Numbered from the stretch's first letter, positions 15,089-23,089 are shown. The stretch: 39,444 nt of DNA from Streptomyces afghaniensis 772 (GCA_000415505.1 KE354115.1:1-39444), one strand, 5' to 3'. The notes: generated from the letters alone by a model not told the origin. Translations and numbers: made by a program.

Positions 15089-16675
15089 TCAGTCCGGCTC
15101 CATGTAGGGGCGGCGGAAGACCGGGGCCTGGCTGGAGCCCCACGGGCGCACGGCTGTCAGCGCCCGGGCGACCGCGGAGTCCAGCGGGCCGCTGGTATCG
15201 ACCGCGATCGCCTCCGGCCATGGCGGTTCCCTGGCCGCCATGGCGGTGGCGATGTCGAGGCCGGCGTCGGAGATTCCGGCGGCCCGCGTGGCCAGGCGGG
15301 CCGCTGTCACGTCGCCCGGCACGTGGCAGTGCAGGGCCACCAGGTCGGCGCTGGTGCGTTCGGCCACGAGCAGTGCCGCTTCGCGCTGGCCCGCATCGGA
15401 CCAGGTGGCGTCCAGCACGACGGACTCACCGGAGGACAGCAGGGCGGACGCACGGTCGAGCAGGGTGGCGTAGGTCCTGGCCGTCCACTCGGGGGTGTAC
15501 AGGCCCTCGCCGTAGTCGGCGGCCGCAGACTGCTCGGCGGGGATGCCCGCCAGCTCCTTGCGGAGGCGGTCGCTGCTGAGCAGCGTGACCCCCAGCCGGT
15601 CGGCCAGAGCTCCGGCGAGGGTGGATTTCCCGCTGCCCGGCAGCCCGCCGACCAGCGTCAGGCCCACGGCGGAGGTACGCAGATGGCGCAGCGTCGTCGA
15701 GACCAGCCGTCGTGACGCCGTCGCTGCGTCCGGCGCGCCCTGGCGTGCCTGGATCAGGGAGACCTTGGCGCGGACGAACGCGCGGTAGGCGACGTAGTGG
15801 TGCCACAGGGAAGGGGGTGCGGGGTCGCCGGAGTACTCGCTGTACTGGGCGAGGAAGTACGCGGCGGCCTCCGGGGCGCCGAGCTGTTCCAGGTCCATGG
15901 CGAGGAAGGCGGCGTCGTCGAGACCGTCGACGTAGCGCAGGTGGTCGTCGAACTCCAAGCAGTCCAGGACCCGAGGACCGTCGTCGAGACTGAAGACGTC
16001 CTCGGCGAGCAGATCACCGTGACCGTCGACCACCCGCCCCTGCTCGATACGTGAGGCGAACAAACGCTCGCGCCCGGCGAGATAGCGGCGCACAAGCCGC
16101 CCCACCTCCGCAACGCCGTCCGGCACGAAGCCGTCGGCGGCCAGCGCGCGGACCTGATCGAAACTGGCCTCCCAGCGGGACGACAGCGCATCCCGCGTGC
16201 CCTGTTCGTCCACGTCCCGGCCGCGGGGGGCCTCCGCGTGCCACGTCGCGACCTGCCGGGCGAGGCCCCGCAGGATGTCGTCGACGGCGGCCCCTTCGCG
16301 CACCAGCCGGGAGAGGCGGCGATCCGCGGGCATGCGGCGCATCACCACGAGCGGTTCGGGCGCTTCCGCGTCAGGGCTGCGGATCTCGCCCAGACCCAGG
16401 TAGACGTCGGGGGCGAAGCGGCGGTTGAGAGTAACTTCGCGTTCGCACGCGGCTCGGCGAGACGCCAGCGTGGTGTAGTCGAGAAATCCCAGATCCACCG
16501 GCTTCTTGAGCTTGTAGGCGCGGTCGCCGACGAAGAACACGACGGAGGTGTGCGTCTCGTACACCTCCGCGCGCGGCAGCGGCTCGCCATGGTGCCCTGC
16601 ACCGGAGCGGGGCACTGACGCGTCGTCCGGCGACGCCGACCGAACCGATGTCTCACTGCGGCCAGGTTCAGTCAT
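15089..16675 (-). CDS. Aminoglycoside-phosphotransferase-like / AAA ATPase fusion (Rv2004c-like)
   Basis: A 528-residue fusion protein. The N-terminal half (about 30-310) is a kinase of the aminoglycoside/choline phosphotransferase fold: VVFFVGDRAYKLKKPVDLGFLD (strand with Lys), the catalytic-loop-like VDGHGDLLAEDVF and DCLEFDDHLRYVD (metal-binding Asp). The C-terminal half (about 335-500) is a small P-loop kinase with Walker A GGLPGSGKST near 341-350, then LLSSDRLRKEL and VVLDATWSD. This arrangement is that of M. tuberculosis Rv2004c, a member of the DosR regulon; its substrate is unknown. ATG 16675 overlaps the stop of the upstream Usp gene by 8 bases, so the two are translationally coupled, just as Rv2005c (Usp) neighbours Rv2004c. 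Confidence 0.9.
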   Translation of the reverse strand: MTEPGRSETSVRSASPDDASVPRSGAGHHGEPLPRAEVYETHTSVVFFVGDRAYKLKKPVDLGFLDYTTLASRRAACEREVTLNRRFAPDVYLGLGEIRSPDAEAPEPLVVMRRMPADRRLSRLVREGAAVDDILRGLARQVATWHAEAPRGRDVDEQGTRDALSSRWEASFDQVRALAADGFVPDGVAEVGRLVRRYLAGRERLFASRIEQGRVVDGHGDLLAEDVFSLDDGPRVLDCLEFDDHLRYVDGLDDAAFLAMDLEQLGAPEAAAYFLAQYSEYSGDPAPPSLWHHYVAYRAFVRAKVSLIQARQGAPDAATASRRLVSTTLRHLRTSAVGLTLVGGLPGSGKSTLAGALADRLGVTLLSSDRLRKELAGIPAEQSAAADYGEGLYTPEWTARTYATLLDRASALLSSGESVVLDATWSDAGQREAALLVAERTSADLVALHCHVPGDVTAARLATRAAGISDAGLDIATAMAAREPPWPEAIAVDTSGPLDSAVARALTAVRPWGSSQAPVFRRPYMEPD

Positions 16676-17537
16676 GAGGGACGACGGCGACAGGGCAGCG
16701 CCCATGGTGGATGGCGGCCTGGGCGACGGGACCCAGGTGGGGCGCCAGACCGGGACGGTGTTCGCGGCGGCCGACGACCAGCAGCACGGCGTCTTCGGCG
16801 GCTTGTACGACGGCCTTGGCCGGGCTTGCGAAACGGATGCTGTCGGTCACGTCCACCTGCGGATACTTCTCACGCCAAGGGCGGAGCGCCGTGCTCAGGA
16901 GTTTCTGCGCGTCCCGCTTCATCTCCTCGGTGACGTCGTGGTCCACACCCCAGGGCACACGGGCATGGAGTGGCACGCTTCGGCCGTGGACGGCAAGAAG
17001 AGGCACGCCCCTGGCCGCAGCCGTGTGGAAGGCGAAGTCGAGCAGACTTTCCGAGGAATCACGCAGCTTCAGTGCAACGACCACGCGACTCGCGGGTGCC
17101 GGGACCGGCCCGTCCTCGCCGGTGTCGGCGCGGACCAGCACCACCGGCCGCTGGGCCCGTGCCACGACCGGCATGCTGACGTCGCCCAGGAAGTAACTCG
17201 CGACAGACTCCAGCCCTCGTGAACCGAGCACGAGCGCCTCGGACTCCGAGGCCGCTTGCAGTAGGGCGTTCTGGACGTCCTCGGCGACCAGGCTCCCGCT
17301 GATGGACAGGCCCGGATGGCGCGTCTCAAGCTCCGCCTGCGCGGTGTGGACGAGACGCTTCGCCCAGTAGTTCTGATCGACTTCGGAGGGGAGACGGGCC
17401 GGTTCCGGTACCAGCATCGGCCAGGCGTGCAGCAGGCGCAGGGTGAGCCTGCGCTTCTCGGCCTCGTCGGCTGCCCAGCGGGCGGCCGCAAGGCTCTCGG
17501 GTGAACCGTCGAGGCCCACGGTGAGGACTGATTGCAT
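16668..17537 (-). CDS. Tandem universal stress protein with both ATP motifs degenerate
   Basis: A 289-residue protein of two UspA domains. The first opens with LTVGLDGSPESLAAARWAADEA; its nucleotide motif reads GSRGLESVASYFLGD, with Asp in place of the final Ser/Thr. The second has GRREHRPGLAPHLGP, lacking the second Gly and the Ser. This copy may therefore not bind ATP, or bind it differently. Conserved elements such as RWAADEA, LVLGSRG and CPVAVVP place it firmly in the family. ATG 17537 follows GGAGG. It is coupled to the kinase fusion downstream and divergent from the Usp gene at 17732; the pairing with the kinase mirrors Rv2005c-Rv2004c. Confidence 0.91.
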   Translation of the reverse strand: MQSVLTVGLDGSPESLAAARWAADEAEKRRLTLRLLHAWPMLVPEPARLPSEVDQNYWAKRLVHTAQAELETRHPGLSISGSLVAEDVQNALLQAASESEALVLGSRGLESVASYFLGDVSMPVVARAQRPVVLVRADTGEDGPVPAPASRVVVALKLRDSSESLLDFAFHTAAARGVPLLAVHGRSVPLHARVPWGVDHDVTEEMKRDAQKLLSTALRPWREKYPQVDVTDSIRFASPAKAVVQAAEDAVLLVVGRREHRPGLAPHLGPVAQAAIHHGRCPVAVVPHD

Positions 17538-17731
17538 GGCAGCGGCCTCCGTCTCATAGCAAGCTGGAAATGGCGGCTGACGAGTCTGATTTGCCGGACT
17601 GTTCGGATGTTGCCGACATCCCGAGCGTGGCGCGTTCCTCATTCGAGGAGTACCGCAATCCCTTCCGCGGCGCATGTGCACCCGCAAGGGAGGGGACCGG
17701 AGGCGGGCCGGCCGGAGAGGAGGCAGGGGCG

Positions 17732-18553
17732 ATGACGATTCCCCTGGTGGTCGGCGTCGACGGGTCCGAGGCGAGCCTGGAGGCGGTGGACTGGGCCGCC
17801 GACGAGGCGGTCCGGCACGGAGTGCCACTCCACCTCCTGCACGCGGCGCCGCGAGATCACGAGGTGTCCGACGTCATCGGTCACGCCTCGGAACGTGCCG
17901 TCAATGGGGCGCCCACGGTGCGGCTGTCGAGCGAGGTGCTGCACGGCGACGCGGCCTCCGCCTTGGTCGACAAGGGGCGCAACGCCTTTGCGCTGGTGCT
18001 CGGCTCGAGGGGGCTCGGAGACCTCGCCGGGATGCTCCTGGGGTCGGTCAGCCTCGCCGTGGCGGCACGCGCGGACTGCCCGGTCGTCGTGGTGCGGGGG
18101 GCGGCGGAGCACCGGAATGCCCGGTTCGGAAGCGTGGTCGTCGGTGTCGAGGAGGGCGAGGGCAGCGGCACGGCCGTGCAGTTCGCCCTCCGCGAGGCCC
18201 AGGTGCGGCGCTGCCGGCTGGTCGCTGTGCATGCCTGGAGCACACAGTTGGGTGTCCTCACCACAGTTCAGGCCCCCTCTTGGTACGCCCTGGAAGCCCA
18301 CCGCCGGTCGCCGGCGCAGGTGCTCGACGACGCCCTGCGCACCCCGGAGGAGCAATACCACGACGCCCAGGTGAGCCGACGGGTGATCGAGGGACCGGCA
18401 CGCCAGGCACTGCTGGAAGCCGCGTCGGAGGCGGATCTGCTGGTCGTCGGCGCCCGCAGACGACAAGGGCACCTGGGCCTGCAACTGGGCCTCACCAACC
18501 ACGCGCTACTGCATCACGCGCCGTGCCCGATCGCGGTTGTTCCCCGGATATGA
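17732..18553 (+). CDS. Tandem universal stress protein
   Basis: A 273-residue protein, the shortest of the Usp set here. Its first domain keeps IPLVVGVDGSEASLEAVDWA and a full motif (GSRGLGDLAGMLLGS). The linker after the first helix is shorter than in the paralogues because the SLWERYE segment is missing. The second domain has GARRRQGHLGLQLGL, degenerate as in the paralogues at 3417, 8017 and 25629. ATG 17732 follows GGAGAGGAGG; an in-frame start at 17570 would extend into the divergent promoter and is unlikely. The 194-base divergent region to the minus-strand Usp shows no clear DevR-like palindrome. Confidence 0.92.
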   Translation: MTIPLVVGVDGSEASLEAVDWAADEAVRHGVPLHLLHAAPRDHEVSDVIGHASERAVNGAPTVRLSSEVLHGDAASALVDKGRNAFALVLGSRGLGDLAGMLLGSVSLAVAARADCPVVVVRGAAEHRNARFGSVVVGVEEGEGSGTAVQFALREAQVRRCRLVAVHAWSTQLGVLTTVQAPSWYALEAHRRSPAQVLDDALRTPEEQYHDAQVSRRVIEGPARQALLEAASEADLLVVGARRRQGHLGLQLGLTNHALLHHAPCPIAVVPRI

Positions 18554-18619
18554 CCGCAACCCGGCAGGGACGGATCACGTCGACGGTCGGCCCCAAGCGG
18601 GCCGGAAGTCGGCCCAGCA

Positions 18620-18633
18620 GGGACCTTCGGCCC
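18620..18633. promoter_or_regulatory. Best DevR/OsdR-like box, upstream of the Rv1733c-like operon
   Basis: GGGACCTTCGGCCC matches 11 of 14 positions of the mycobacterial DevR core (GGGACTTTAGTCCC) and is flanked by A and T. It lies 81 bases upstream of the start at 18715, in a region with no other assigned function. The downstream operon holds counterparts of three mycobacterial DosR-regulon genes, which supports the call. Confidence 0.6.
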
Positions 18634-18714
18634 TGTGACCGAACGTCCGCAGTTGTCCGATGGTGGTACCAAGCGGTGGGGAAACGGGACCAGCGACTTG
18701 CTGGAGGCCGACTT

Positions 18715-19320
18715 ATGAGTGCACAGGATTCGCCGTACGCGTCAGGCCCATCCCCGTCGCGCAGGGAACGCCCGCACAAGGGGGCGAACCCCCTGATCCG
18801 TCCGTGCGACAGGTTCGAAACCTGGATCCGCCGCTTCCTGATGTTCGTCCTGGTCCTCGGACTGCCGGCGGCAGCGCTCAGCGCGGGGCTGACAGCGTAC
18901 GAGTCGTCGATACGCACCGTGCAAGCCCAGTCGGCGGAACGGCAGGAGGTCGCCGCCCGGCTGACGTCTGACGTCAAGGGCGTCGCCACGGACGGGAAGC
19001 AACGGGCGCAGGTCCGCTGGACCGACGACAACGGCACGGTGCGGACGGGAACGACCCTCGTGAAGTCGGGGACGCCCGAAGGGGCCACCGTGCCGGTGTG
19101 GCTGGACCGGGAGGGAACCATCACCAGCCCGCCGATGACCACACTCACCGCGAGGACCAACGGCTGGTTCGTGGGCGGCATGGCCGCGGTCGGAGTGGTC
19201 GGCGGGTTCTTCGCGGCACGTGCGGGCATGCACCGCGTGCTGAACCGGAGAAGGTACGCACAGTGGGACGCCGAGTGGAATCTGGTGGAGCCCCTGTGGT
19301 CCGCGCGCTTCCGCCGGTGA
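18715..19320 (+). CDS. Rv1733c-family two-helix membrane protein
   Basis: A 201-residue membrane protein. A basic N-terminal tail (about 1-37) leads into a first transmembrane helix (FLMFVLVLGLPAAALSAGL, about 41-59). An external domain of roughly 85 residues follows, with TYES-like, SAERQEVAARLT and a beta-rich part (RAQVRWTDDNGTVRTG, VPVWLDREG). A second helix (about 147-168, WFVGGMAAVGVVGGFFAA) precedes a basic C-terminus (HRVLNRRRYAQWDAEW). The layout, and the AQVRWTD...G(T)V(R)VWLD(R)(E)G pattern, match the family of M. tuberculosis Rv1733c, a strongly DosR-induced antigen of unknown function. ATG 18715 follows TGGAGG. It is the first gene of an apparent operon with pncB (36 bases later), DUF1876 and an Hsp20 fragment. 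Confidence 0.85.
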   Translation: MSAQDSPYASGPSPSRRERPHKGANPLIRPCDRFETWIRRFLMFVLVLGLPAAALSAGLTAYESSIRTVQAQSAERQEVAARLTSDVKGVATDGKQRAQVRWTDDNGTVRTGTTLVKSGTPEGATVPVWLDREGTITSPPMTTLTARTNGWFVGGMAAVGVVGGFFAARAGMHRVLNRRRYAQWDAEWNLVEPLWSARFRR

Positions 19321-19356
19321 GGGCAGAGACCGGACGTGCACGAGGAGGCGACGTCG

Positions 19357-20718
19357 ATGTCCGAAGCCACGACCACCGATCTGTACGAGGTGACGATGGC
19401 CATGTCCTACCTGCGGGAGGGGATGACCGGCCCGGCCACCTTCAGCCTCTTCGTCCGCGACCTTCCTCCTGAGCGCGGCTTCCTGGTCGCCGCAGGACTG
19501 GAGTCGGCCCTGGACTACCTGTCCGGCCTCCGAGTGGGCCCCGAGGACGTCGACGCCTTCGCGTCCGTGCTGCACCGGCCTCCGCGGGATCTTCAGCCCC
19601 TGCTCGGCCTGGAGTTCACGGGTGACGTGCGGGCCGTACCGGAGGGCCGGATCGTGCTCGCGGGAGAGCCGCTGCTGGAGGTGACCGCCCCTCTCCCACA
19701 GGCGCAGCTGGCCGAGACGTACGTGCTCAACCAGCTCAGCCACCAGACGGCCATCGCCTCGAAGGCCGCGCGTTGTGTGCTCGCGGCGGCCGGGCATCCG
19801 GTCGTGGACTTTTCCCTGCGGCGCACGCACGGCCCGCAGGCCGGGTTCCAGGCCGCCCGGCTCGCTGCGATGGCCGGCTTCGCCGGCACCAGCAACGTGG
19901 CCGCGGCTACGGCTCTCGGCATCCCCGCCGTCGGCACGATGGCCCACTCCTACGTGGAGGCGTTCGCCACGGAGGAAGAAGCGTTCCGCGCGTTCGCACG
20001 CTGCCACCCCGGCCCCGTGACGTTGCTGGTGGACACCTACGACACCGAGGAGGGCATCCGCGTCGCGGCGCGAGTCCTGCGAGACCTCGACCACGCGGCC
20101 CGCGGTCCCGGCTCGGCCGTACGGCTGGACAGCGGCGACCTCGGTGCCCTGGCGGCCCGGGCACGCTCCACCCTCGACAGCGTCGGCCTGCCCGAGGTAC
20201 GGATCATCGCCAGCGGGGGTCTCGACGAGTACGCCGTGGACGATCTGGTCCGCTCCGGAGCGCCGATCGACACCTACGCCGTCGGGACCCGGGTCGGGGT
20301 CTCGGCCGACGCCCCGTACCTGGACTCCGCGTACAAGATGGTGGAGTACGACGGGCGCCCGGTGATGAAGCTGTCGTCGGCGAAAGTGACCGCACCCGGC
20401 CCCAAGCAGGTGTTCCGCCGCACCGCATACGCCGACGTGATCCGTCTCGCCGACGAGCAGTCGCCCGGCGACGGCAGCCCGCTGCTGGAGACGGTGATGC
20501 GAGGTGGGCAGCGAACCGGTGGAAGGCCCACGCTCGACGCGTGCCGGGAGAGACTTGCCGCCGATCTGGCCGGTCTGCCACCGGCCGCCCGCCGGATACT
20601 GGACCCGGTCGCGCCCCGCGCGACGGCCTCCGAGCACTTGAGCGCACTCGCCCGCCGCGTCCGGCGCCGCATCGACGAGCAGACGTCGGCTCCCTACGCA
20701 CGGCCCGCGCGTCCATGA
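19357..20718 (+). CDS. pncB: Nicotinate phosphoribosyltransferase
   Basis: A 453-residue enzyme of NAD salvage that makes nicotinate mononucleotide from nicotinate and PRPP, normally with ATP. Family marks in order: TDLYEVTMAMSYL (residues 6-18), FSLFVRDLPPERGFLVAAGL, VLNQLSHQTAIASKAARCVLAA, VDFSLRRTHGPQAG (PRPP/nicotinate site), TSNVAAA, GTMAHSYVEAF, LLVDTYDTEEG, VRLDSGDL, and the IIASGGLDEY/GVGTRVG-type phosphate-binding strands (here YAVGTRVGVS). ATG 19357 is chosen for GAGGAGG upstream; GTG 19336 is in frame. The mycobacterial paralogue pncB2 (Rv0573c) is in the DosR regulon, which suggests a role in NAD supply during dormancy. It lies inside the operon behind the box at 18620. Confidence 0.94.
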   Translation: MSEATTTDLYEVTMAMSYLREGMTGPATFSLFVRDLPPERGFLVAAGLESALDYLSGLRVGPEDVDAFASVLHRPPRDLQPLLGLEFTGDVRAVPEGRIVLAGEPLLEVTAPLPQAQLAETYVLNQLSHQTAIASKAARCVLAAAGHPVVDFSLRRTHGPQAGFQAARLAAMAGFAGTSNVAAATALGIPAVGTMAHSYVEAFATEEEAFRAFARCHPGPVTLLVDTYDTEEGIRVAARVLRDLDHAARGPGSAVRLDSGDLGALAARARSTLDSVGLPEVRIIASGGLDEYAVDDLVRSGAPIDTYAVGTRVGVSADAPYLDSAYKMVEYDGRPVMKLSSAKVTAPGPKQVFRRTAYADVIRLADEQSPGDGSPLLETVMRGGQRTGGRPTLDACRERLAADLAGLPPAARRILDPVAPRATASEHLSALARRVRRRIDEQTSAPYARPARP

Positions 20719-20753
20719 CGGGCCGCATCCGGATCGCAGTGAGGAGGAAAGTG

Positions 20754-21041
20754 ATGCCACATACGGTGGAATGGAAGGTTCGTCTCCACCTCTTCGAGGA
20801 CGACGAGGGAGCGACGAAGGCACATGTGGTGCTGGACACCGGCACCACGGAGCTCACCGGCCATGGAACCGCGCACCGTCATCCGGCGGACAGGAACGTG
20901 CCGGAGATCGGCGACGAACTGGCGGCGGGCCGGGCCATGCGAGAACTCGCCCAGCAACTGCTGGACATCGCCGAGCGCGACATCGAGGGCGTGGGGGCGT
21001 CCCGGCCGAGCACCCGTCAGGCCGTCGGCTGGCGCTTGTGA
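20754..21041 (+). CDS. DUF1876 protein (Rv1738-like)
   Basis: A 95-residue protein beginning HTVEWKVRLHLFEDDEGATKAHVVLDTG, followed by TELTGHGTAHRHPADRNVPEIGDELAAGRAMRELAQQLL, the conserved core of DUF1876. The fold known for mycobacterial Rv1738 is a short sheet packed on a helix, similar to ribosome hibernation factors, and Rv1738 is among the genes most induced by hypoxia. A ribosome- or RNA-binding role in dormancy is therefore plausible for this copy but unproven. ATG 20754 follows GAGGAGG; GTG 20751 is adjacent. It lies 35 bases after pncB and 13 bases before an Hsp20 fragment. Confidence 0.9.
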   Translation: MPHTVEWKVRLHLFEDDEGATKAHVVLDTGTTELTGHGTAHRHPADRNVPEIGDELAAGRAMRELAQQLLDIAERDIEGVGASRPSTRQAVGWRL

Positions 21042-21054
21042 CCGACGGCGGCAA

Positions 21055-21240
21055 GTGAAGGAACACGCAGGGGCGGTACGCAGGCACACCCGCCGCATCG
21101 GGCAGTTCGACTACCGCACGACGCTGCCCCCGAACTCCGATACCGAGCACATCAGCGCGGATCTGACCAACGGGATCCTCACGGTGCGCGTCCTGAAGAC
21201 CGAGCAGGGGAAGGCACACCGCATCGAGATCACCGGCTGA
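21055..21240 (+). pseudogene. Hsp20 C-terminal fragment
   Basis: From GTG 21055 this 61-residue frame covers only the end of an alpha-crystallin domain: IGQFDYRTTLPPNSDTEHIS, then ADLTNGILTVRVLKTEQGK and a final RIEITG. The phrases match the FxRxxxLPxxVDxxxIxAxxxNGVLTVxVPK and (R)RIxI(T) segments of the class A Hsp20 family; the N-terminal arm and first half of the domain are missing. It is more similar to ordinary Streptomyces Hsp18-type proteins than to the Hsp20 at 2686. It lies 13 bases after the DUF1876 gene. A short functional protein is not excluded, but a truncated remnant is more likely. Confidence 0.72.
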
Positions 21241-21302
21241 GCCGGCTGCGGGCGCCAGTCACCGGGACGCGTCCGGGGTCGGCAGGTGCCCGTTTGTTTC
21301 CG

Positions 21303-21331
21303 GAGGGCCGGCGGTTCTGGCGTCGGCCCTC
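21303..21331. terminator. Hairpin terminator between convergent genes
   Basis: GAGGGCCG (21303-21310) and CGGCCCTC (21324-21331) form a perfect 8-bp stem with a 13-base loop in the gap between the Hsp20 fragment (plus) and the CBS-BON gene (minus). Confidence 0.55.
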
Positions 21332-21354
21332 GCCCGACCACGCTTCTGCGGGGC

Positions 21355-22029
21355 TCAGCCGCCGGCGGATGAAGGGCGGGCGTCGTCGTTCCGGTAGTCG
21401 ATGTGCCCGGCGACCGAGACCACGCCGTCGACGCTGCCGCACAGCCGCTCGATGACGGGAATCAGACTCCTGAACTCGACGGAGCCACCGAGTTCGACCC
21501 GTCCGTCGCGCACCTCGGCCGTCACCTCCGAGGGAGCAAGGCCCATCGTGCGCCACAACACGTCCTCGGTGATCTCGTCGCGGATGGCGTCGTCCCGGCG
21601 CAGGAAGATCCGCAGCAGGTCACCGCGGCTGACGATGCCCAGCAGCCGGTCGGTCTCGTCCACCACGGGCAGCCGCTTGATGTGATGGACCTCCATCAGC
21701 CGGGCGGCCTCGACCACGTTCCACTCCGGACGTGCGCACACCGCAGGAGCCGACATCAGCTCCTCGGCGCGGGACCCCTCCGCCTTGGCCCGCTCCCATG
21801 CCTCAAGGTGTGGAACCGGGCTTCGACCGGACGGGTCGGCCTGGTCGGCGCTCTTGCGCAGCAGATCGGCCTCCGACACCACACCCGCGGGACGGTCCAG
21901 ATCGTCCACGACGGGTACGGCGGTGACGTCGTTTTCCGCCAGCAGCCTGGCGATCTCCTTGAACGGCGTGTCACGCCGCGCCCGGACGACGTCCCGGGTC
22001 ATGAGTTCCGCGACCGTTCGGTGGCGCAT
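21355..22029 (-). CDS. CBS-pair plus BON domain protein
   Basis: A 224-residue paralogue of the gene at 632. Two CBS motifs (about 8-60 and 90-145) read VAELMTRDVVRARRDTPFKE...VTAVPVVDDLDRPAGVVSEADLL and VVEAARLMEVHHIKRLPVVDETDRLLGIVSRGDLL, and a BON domain (about 150-212) follows (VTAEVRDGRVELGGSVEF, VDGVVSVAGHIDY). ATG 22029 has GGGAG six bases upstream; ATG 22041 is an alternative. It is divergent from the DUF1918-XRE-PNPOx gene; the palindrome at 22084-22098 lies between them and could serve both. The nucleotide ligand is not evident. Confidence 0.92.
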   Translation of the reverse strand: MRHRTVAELMTRDVVRARRDTPFKEIARLLAENDVTAVPVVDDLDRPAGVVSEADLLRKSADQADPSGRSPVPHLEAWERAKAEGSRAEELMSAPAVCARPEWNVVEAARLMEVHHIKRLPVVDETDRLLGIVSRGDLLRIFLRRDDAIRDEITEDVLWRTMGLAPSEVTAEVRDGRVELGGSVEFRSLIPVIERLCGSVDGVVSVAGHIDYRNDDARPSSAGG

Positions 22030-22083
22030 GTCGGCTCCCATCCGGTACGTGGCAGTCAGTCATCTCGGCCCACCCTGCGGATA

Positions 22084-22098
22084 GGGACCGGTCGGCCC
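22084..22098. promoter_or_regulatory. DevR/OsdR-like box in a divergent promoter
   Basis: GGGACCGGTCGGCCC; its last 14 bases are identical to the box read on the minus strand at 2434-2447. It lies between the CBS-BON gene (minus, start 22029) and the DUF1918-XRE-PNPOx gene (plus, start 22163), about 55-65 bases from each, suitable for divergent control. Confidence 0.55.
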
Positions 22099-22162
22099 AT
22101 GCGGTGGCCTGTCCCGCGTGGCACGTTGGTTACAACACCATTCTGAGGAGAGGGCGGCGATC

Positions 22163-23089
22163 ATGCGAGCTCACCTCGGCGACCAACTCGTCATCGAAAG
22201 CCCGGCGACCGGCGCCACCAGGCGCGACGGCGAGATCGTCGGACTCCACCACGAGGACGGAACACCTCCCTACGACGTGCGCTGGTCGGACACGAATGAA
22301 GTGACGCTGGTGTTCCCCGGCCCCGACGCGCACCTCCGCCACGTCGAGCACGGACAGCAGCCCGGGACTCCCCAGGGGGCTTCCCAGCCGGACACGGTCG
22401 AGCCGGGGCCCGTCTCCGCGGCAGCCCCGCCCGCCGGGACCCCCAACCCTGGCGACATCGGTCGGCGCGTGGCCGCGGAACGCCACAGGAGTGGGCTCAG
22501 CCTGGGAGAGACGGCCCGTCGCGCCCGCATGTCGCCCGACTACCTGGCGTACCTGGAGGATCAGCCCGCCGACCCGAGTCTGGGCACTCTCATCAGGCTG
22601 GCCGACGCGCTGGGCACCACCGTCGCTGCCCTGCGTGGGGGCGGCATCGATCTGCCTCCCGGCCAAGGCCAGGCGCTACTGCACCCGCAGCTGAGGGATC
22701 TCAGCCCGCAGGAGTGCCGCGCTCTGCTCTTCACGCACGGTGTGGGGCGCATCGCGGTCCCGGCGTCCGACGGGCGCCCGGCGGTGGTCCCGGTCAACTA
22801 CGAGGTCGTAGACGACGCCATCGTTTTCCGGACGGCGCCCGGCTCGGTGCCGGCAGCGGCCGTGGGGAAGGAAGTCGCCTTCGAAGTGGACCATGTGGAC
22901 GAGGCCATGAGTCAAGGCTGGAGTGTGCTGGCAGTCGGCCCGGCGCACGTCGTCACGGAGCCCGACGCCGTGCACGGGCTCACCCGACGCGCCCACACCA
23001 CGCCCTGGGCAGGCGGTGAACGCGAGATGTGGGTGTCGATCCGGCCCGCGAGCCTCACGGGCAGGCGCATCACCCCTGCCGACGAGTGA
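22163..23089 (+). CDS. DUF1918 - XRE helix-turn-helix - PNPOx-like fusion protein
   Basis: A 308-residue three-part protein. Residues 1-62 are DUF1918, an SH3-like small domain (MRAHLGDQLVIES, GEIVGLHHEDGTPPYDVRW, VFPGPDAHLRH). A Pro/Ala-rich linker leads to an XRE-type helix-turn-helix (about 97-155: GRRVAAERHRSGLSLGETARRARMSPDYLAYLED, LIRLADALGTTVAAL). The C-terminal half (about 180-300) is a split-barrel flavin or F420-binding domain of the pyridoxamine 5'-phosphate oxidase group (RALLFTHGVGRIAVPASDGRPAVVPVNYEVVDDAIVFRT; FEVDHVDEAMSQGWSVLAVGPAHVV). It could be a DNA-binding regulator that senses redox state through a flavin, an inference from the domains. ATG 22163 follows GAGGAGAGGG. The nitroreductase gene follows 57 bases later. 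Confidence 0.9.
   Translation: MRAHLGDQLVIESPATGATRRDGEIVGLHHEDGTPPYDVRWSDTNEVTLVFPGPDAHLRHVEHGQQPGTPQGASQPDTVEPGPVSAAAPPAGTPNPGDIGRRVAAERHRSGLSLGETARRARMSPDYLAYLEDQPADPSLGTLIRLADALGTTVAALRGGGIDLPPGQGQALLHPQLRDLSPQECRALLFTHGVGRIAVPASDGRPAVVPVNYEVVDDAIVFRTAPGSVPAAAVGKEVAFEVDHVDEAMSQGWSVLAVGPAHVVTEPDAVHGLTRRAHTTPWAGGEREMWVSIRPASLTGRRITPADE

Noticed and set aside
18742-20823. Long minus-strand open frame antisense to pncB and the Rv1733c-like gene
   Set aside because: Low-complexity Arg/Gly/Val-rich translation with no motifs; a shadow of well-supported plus-strand genes.
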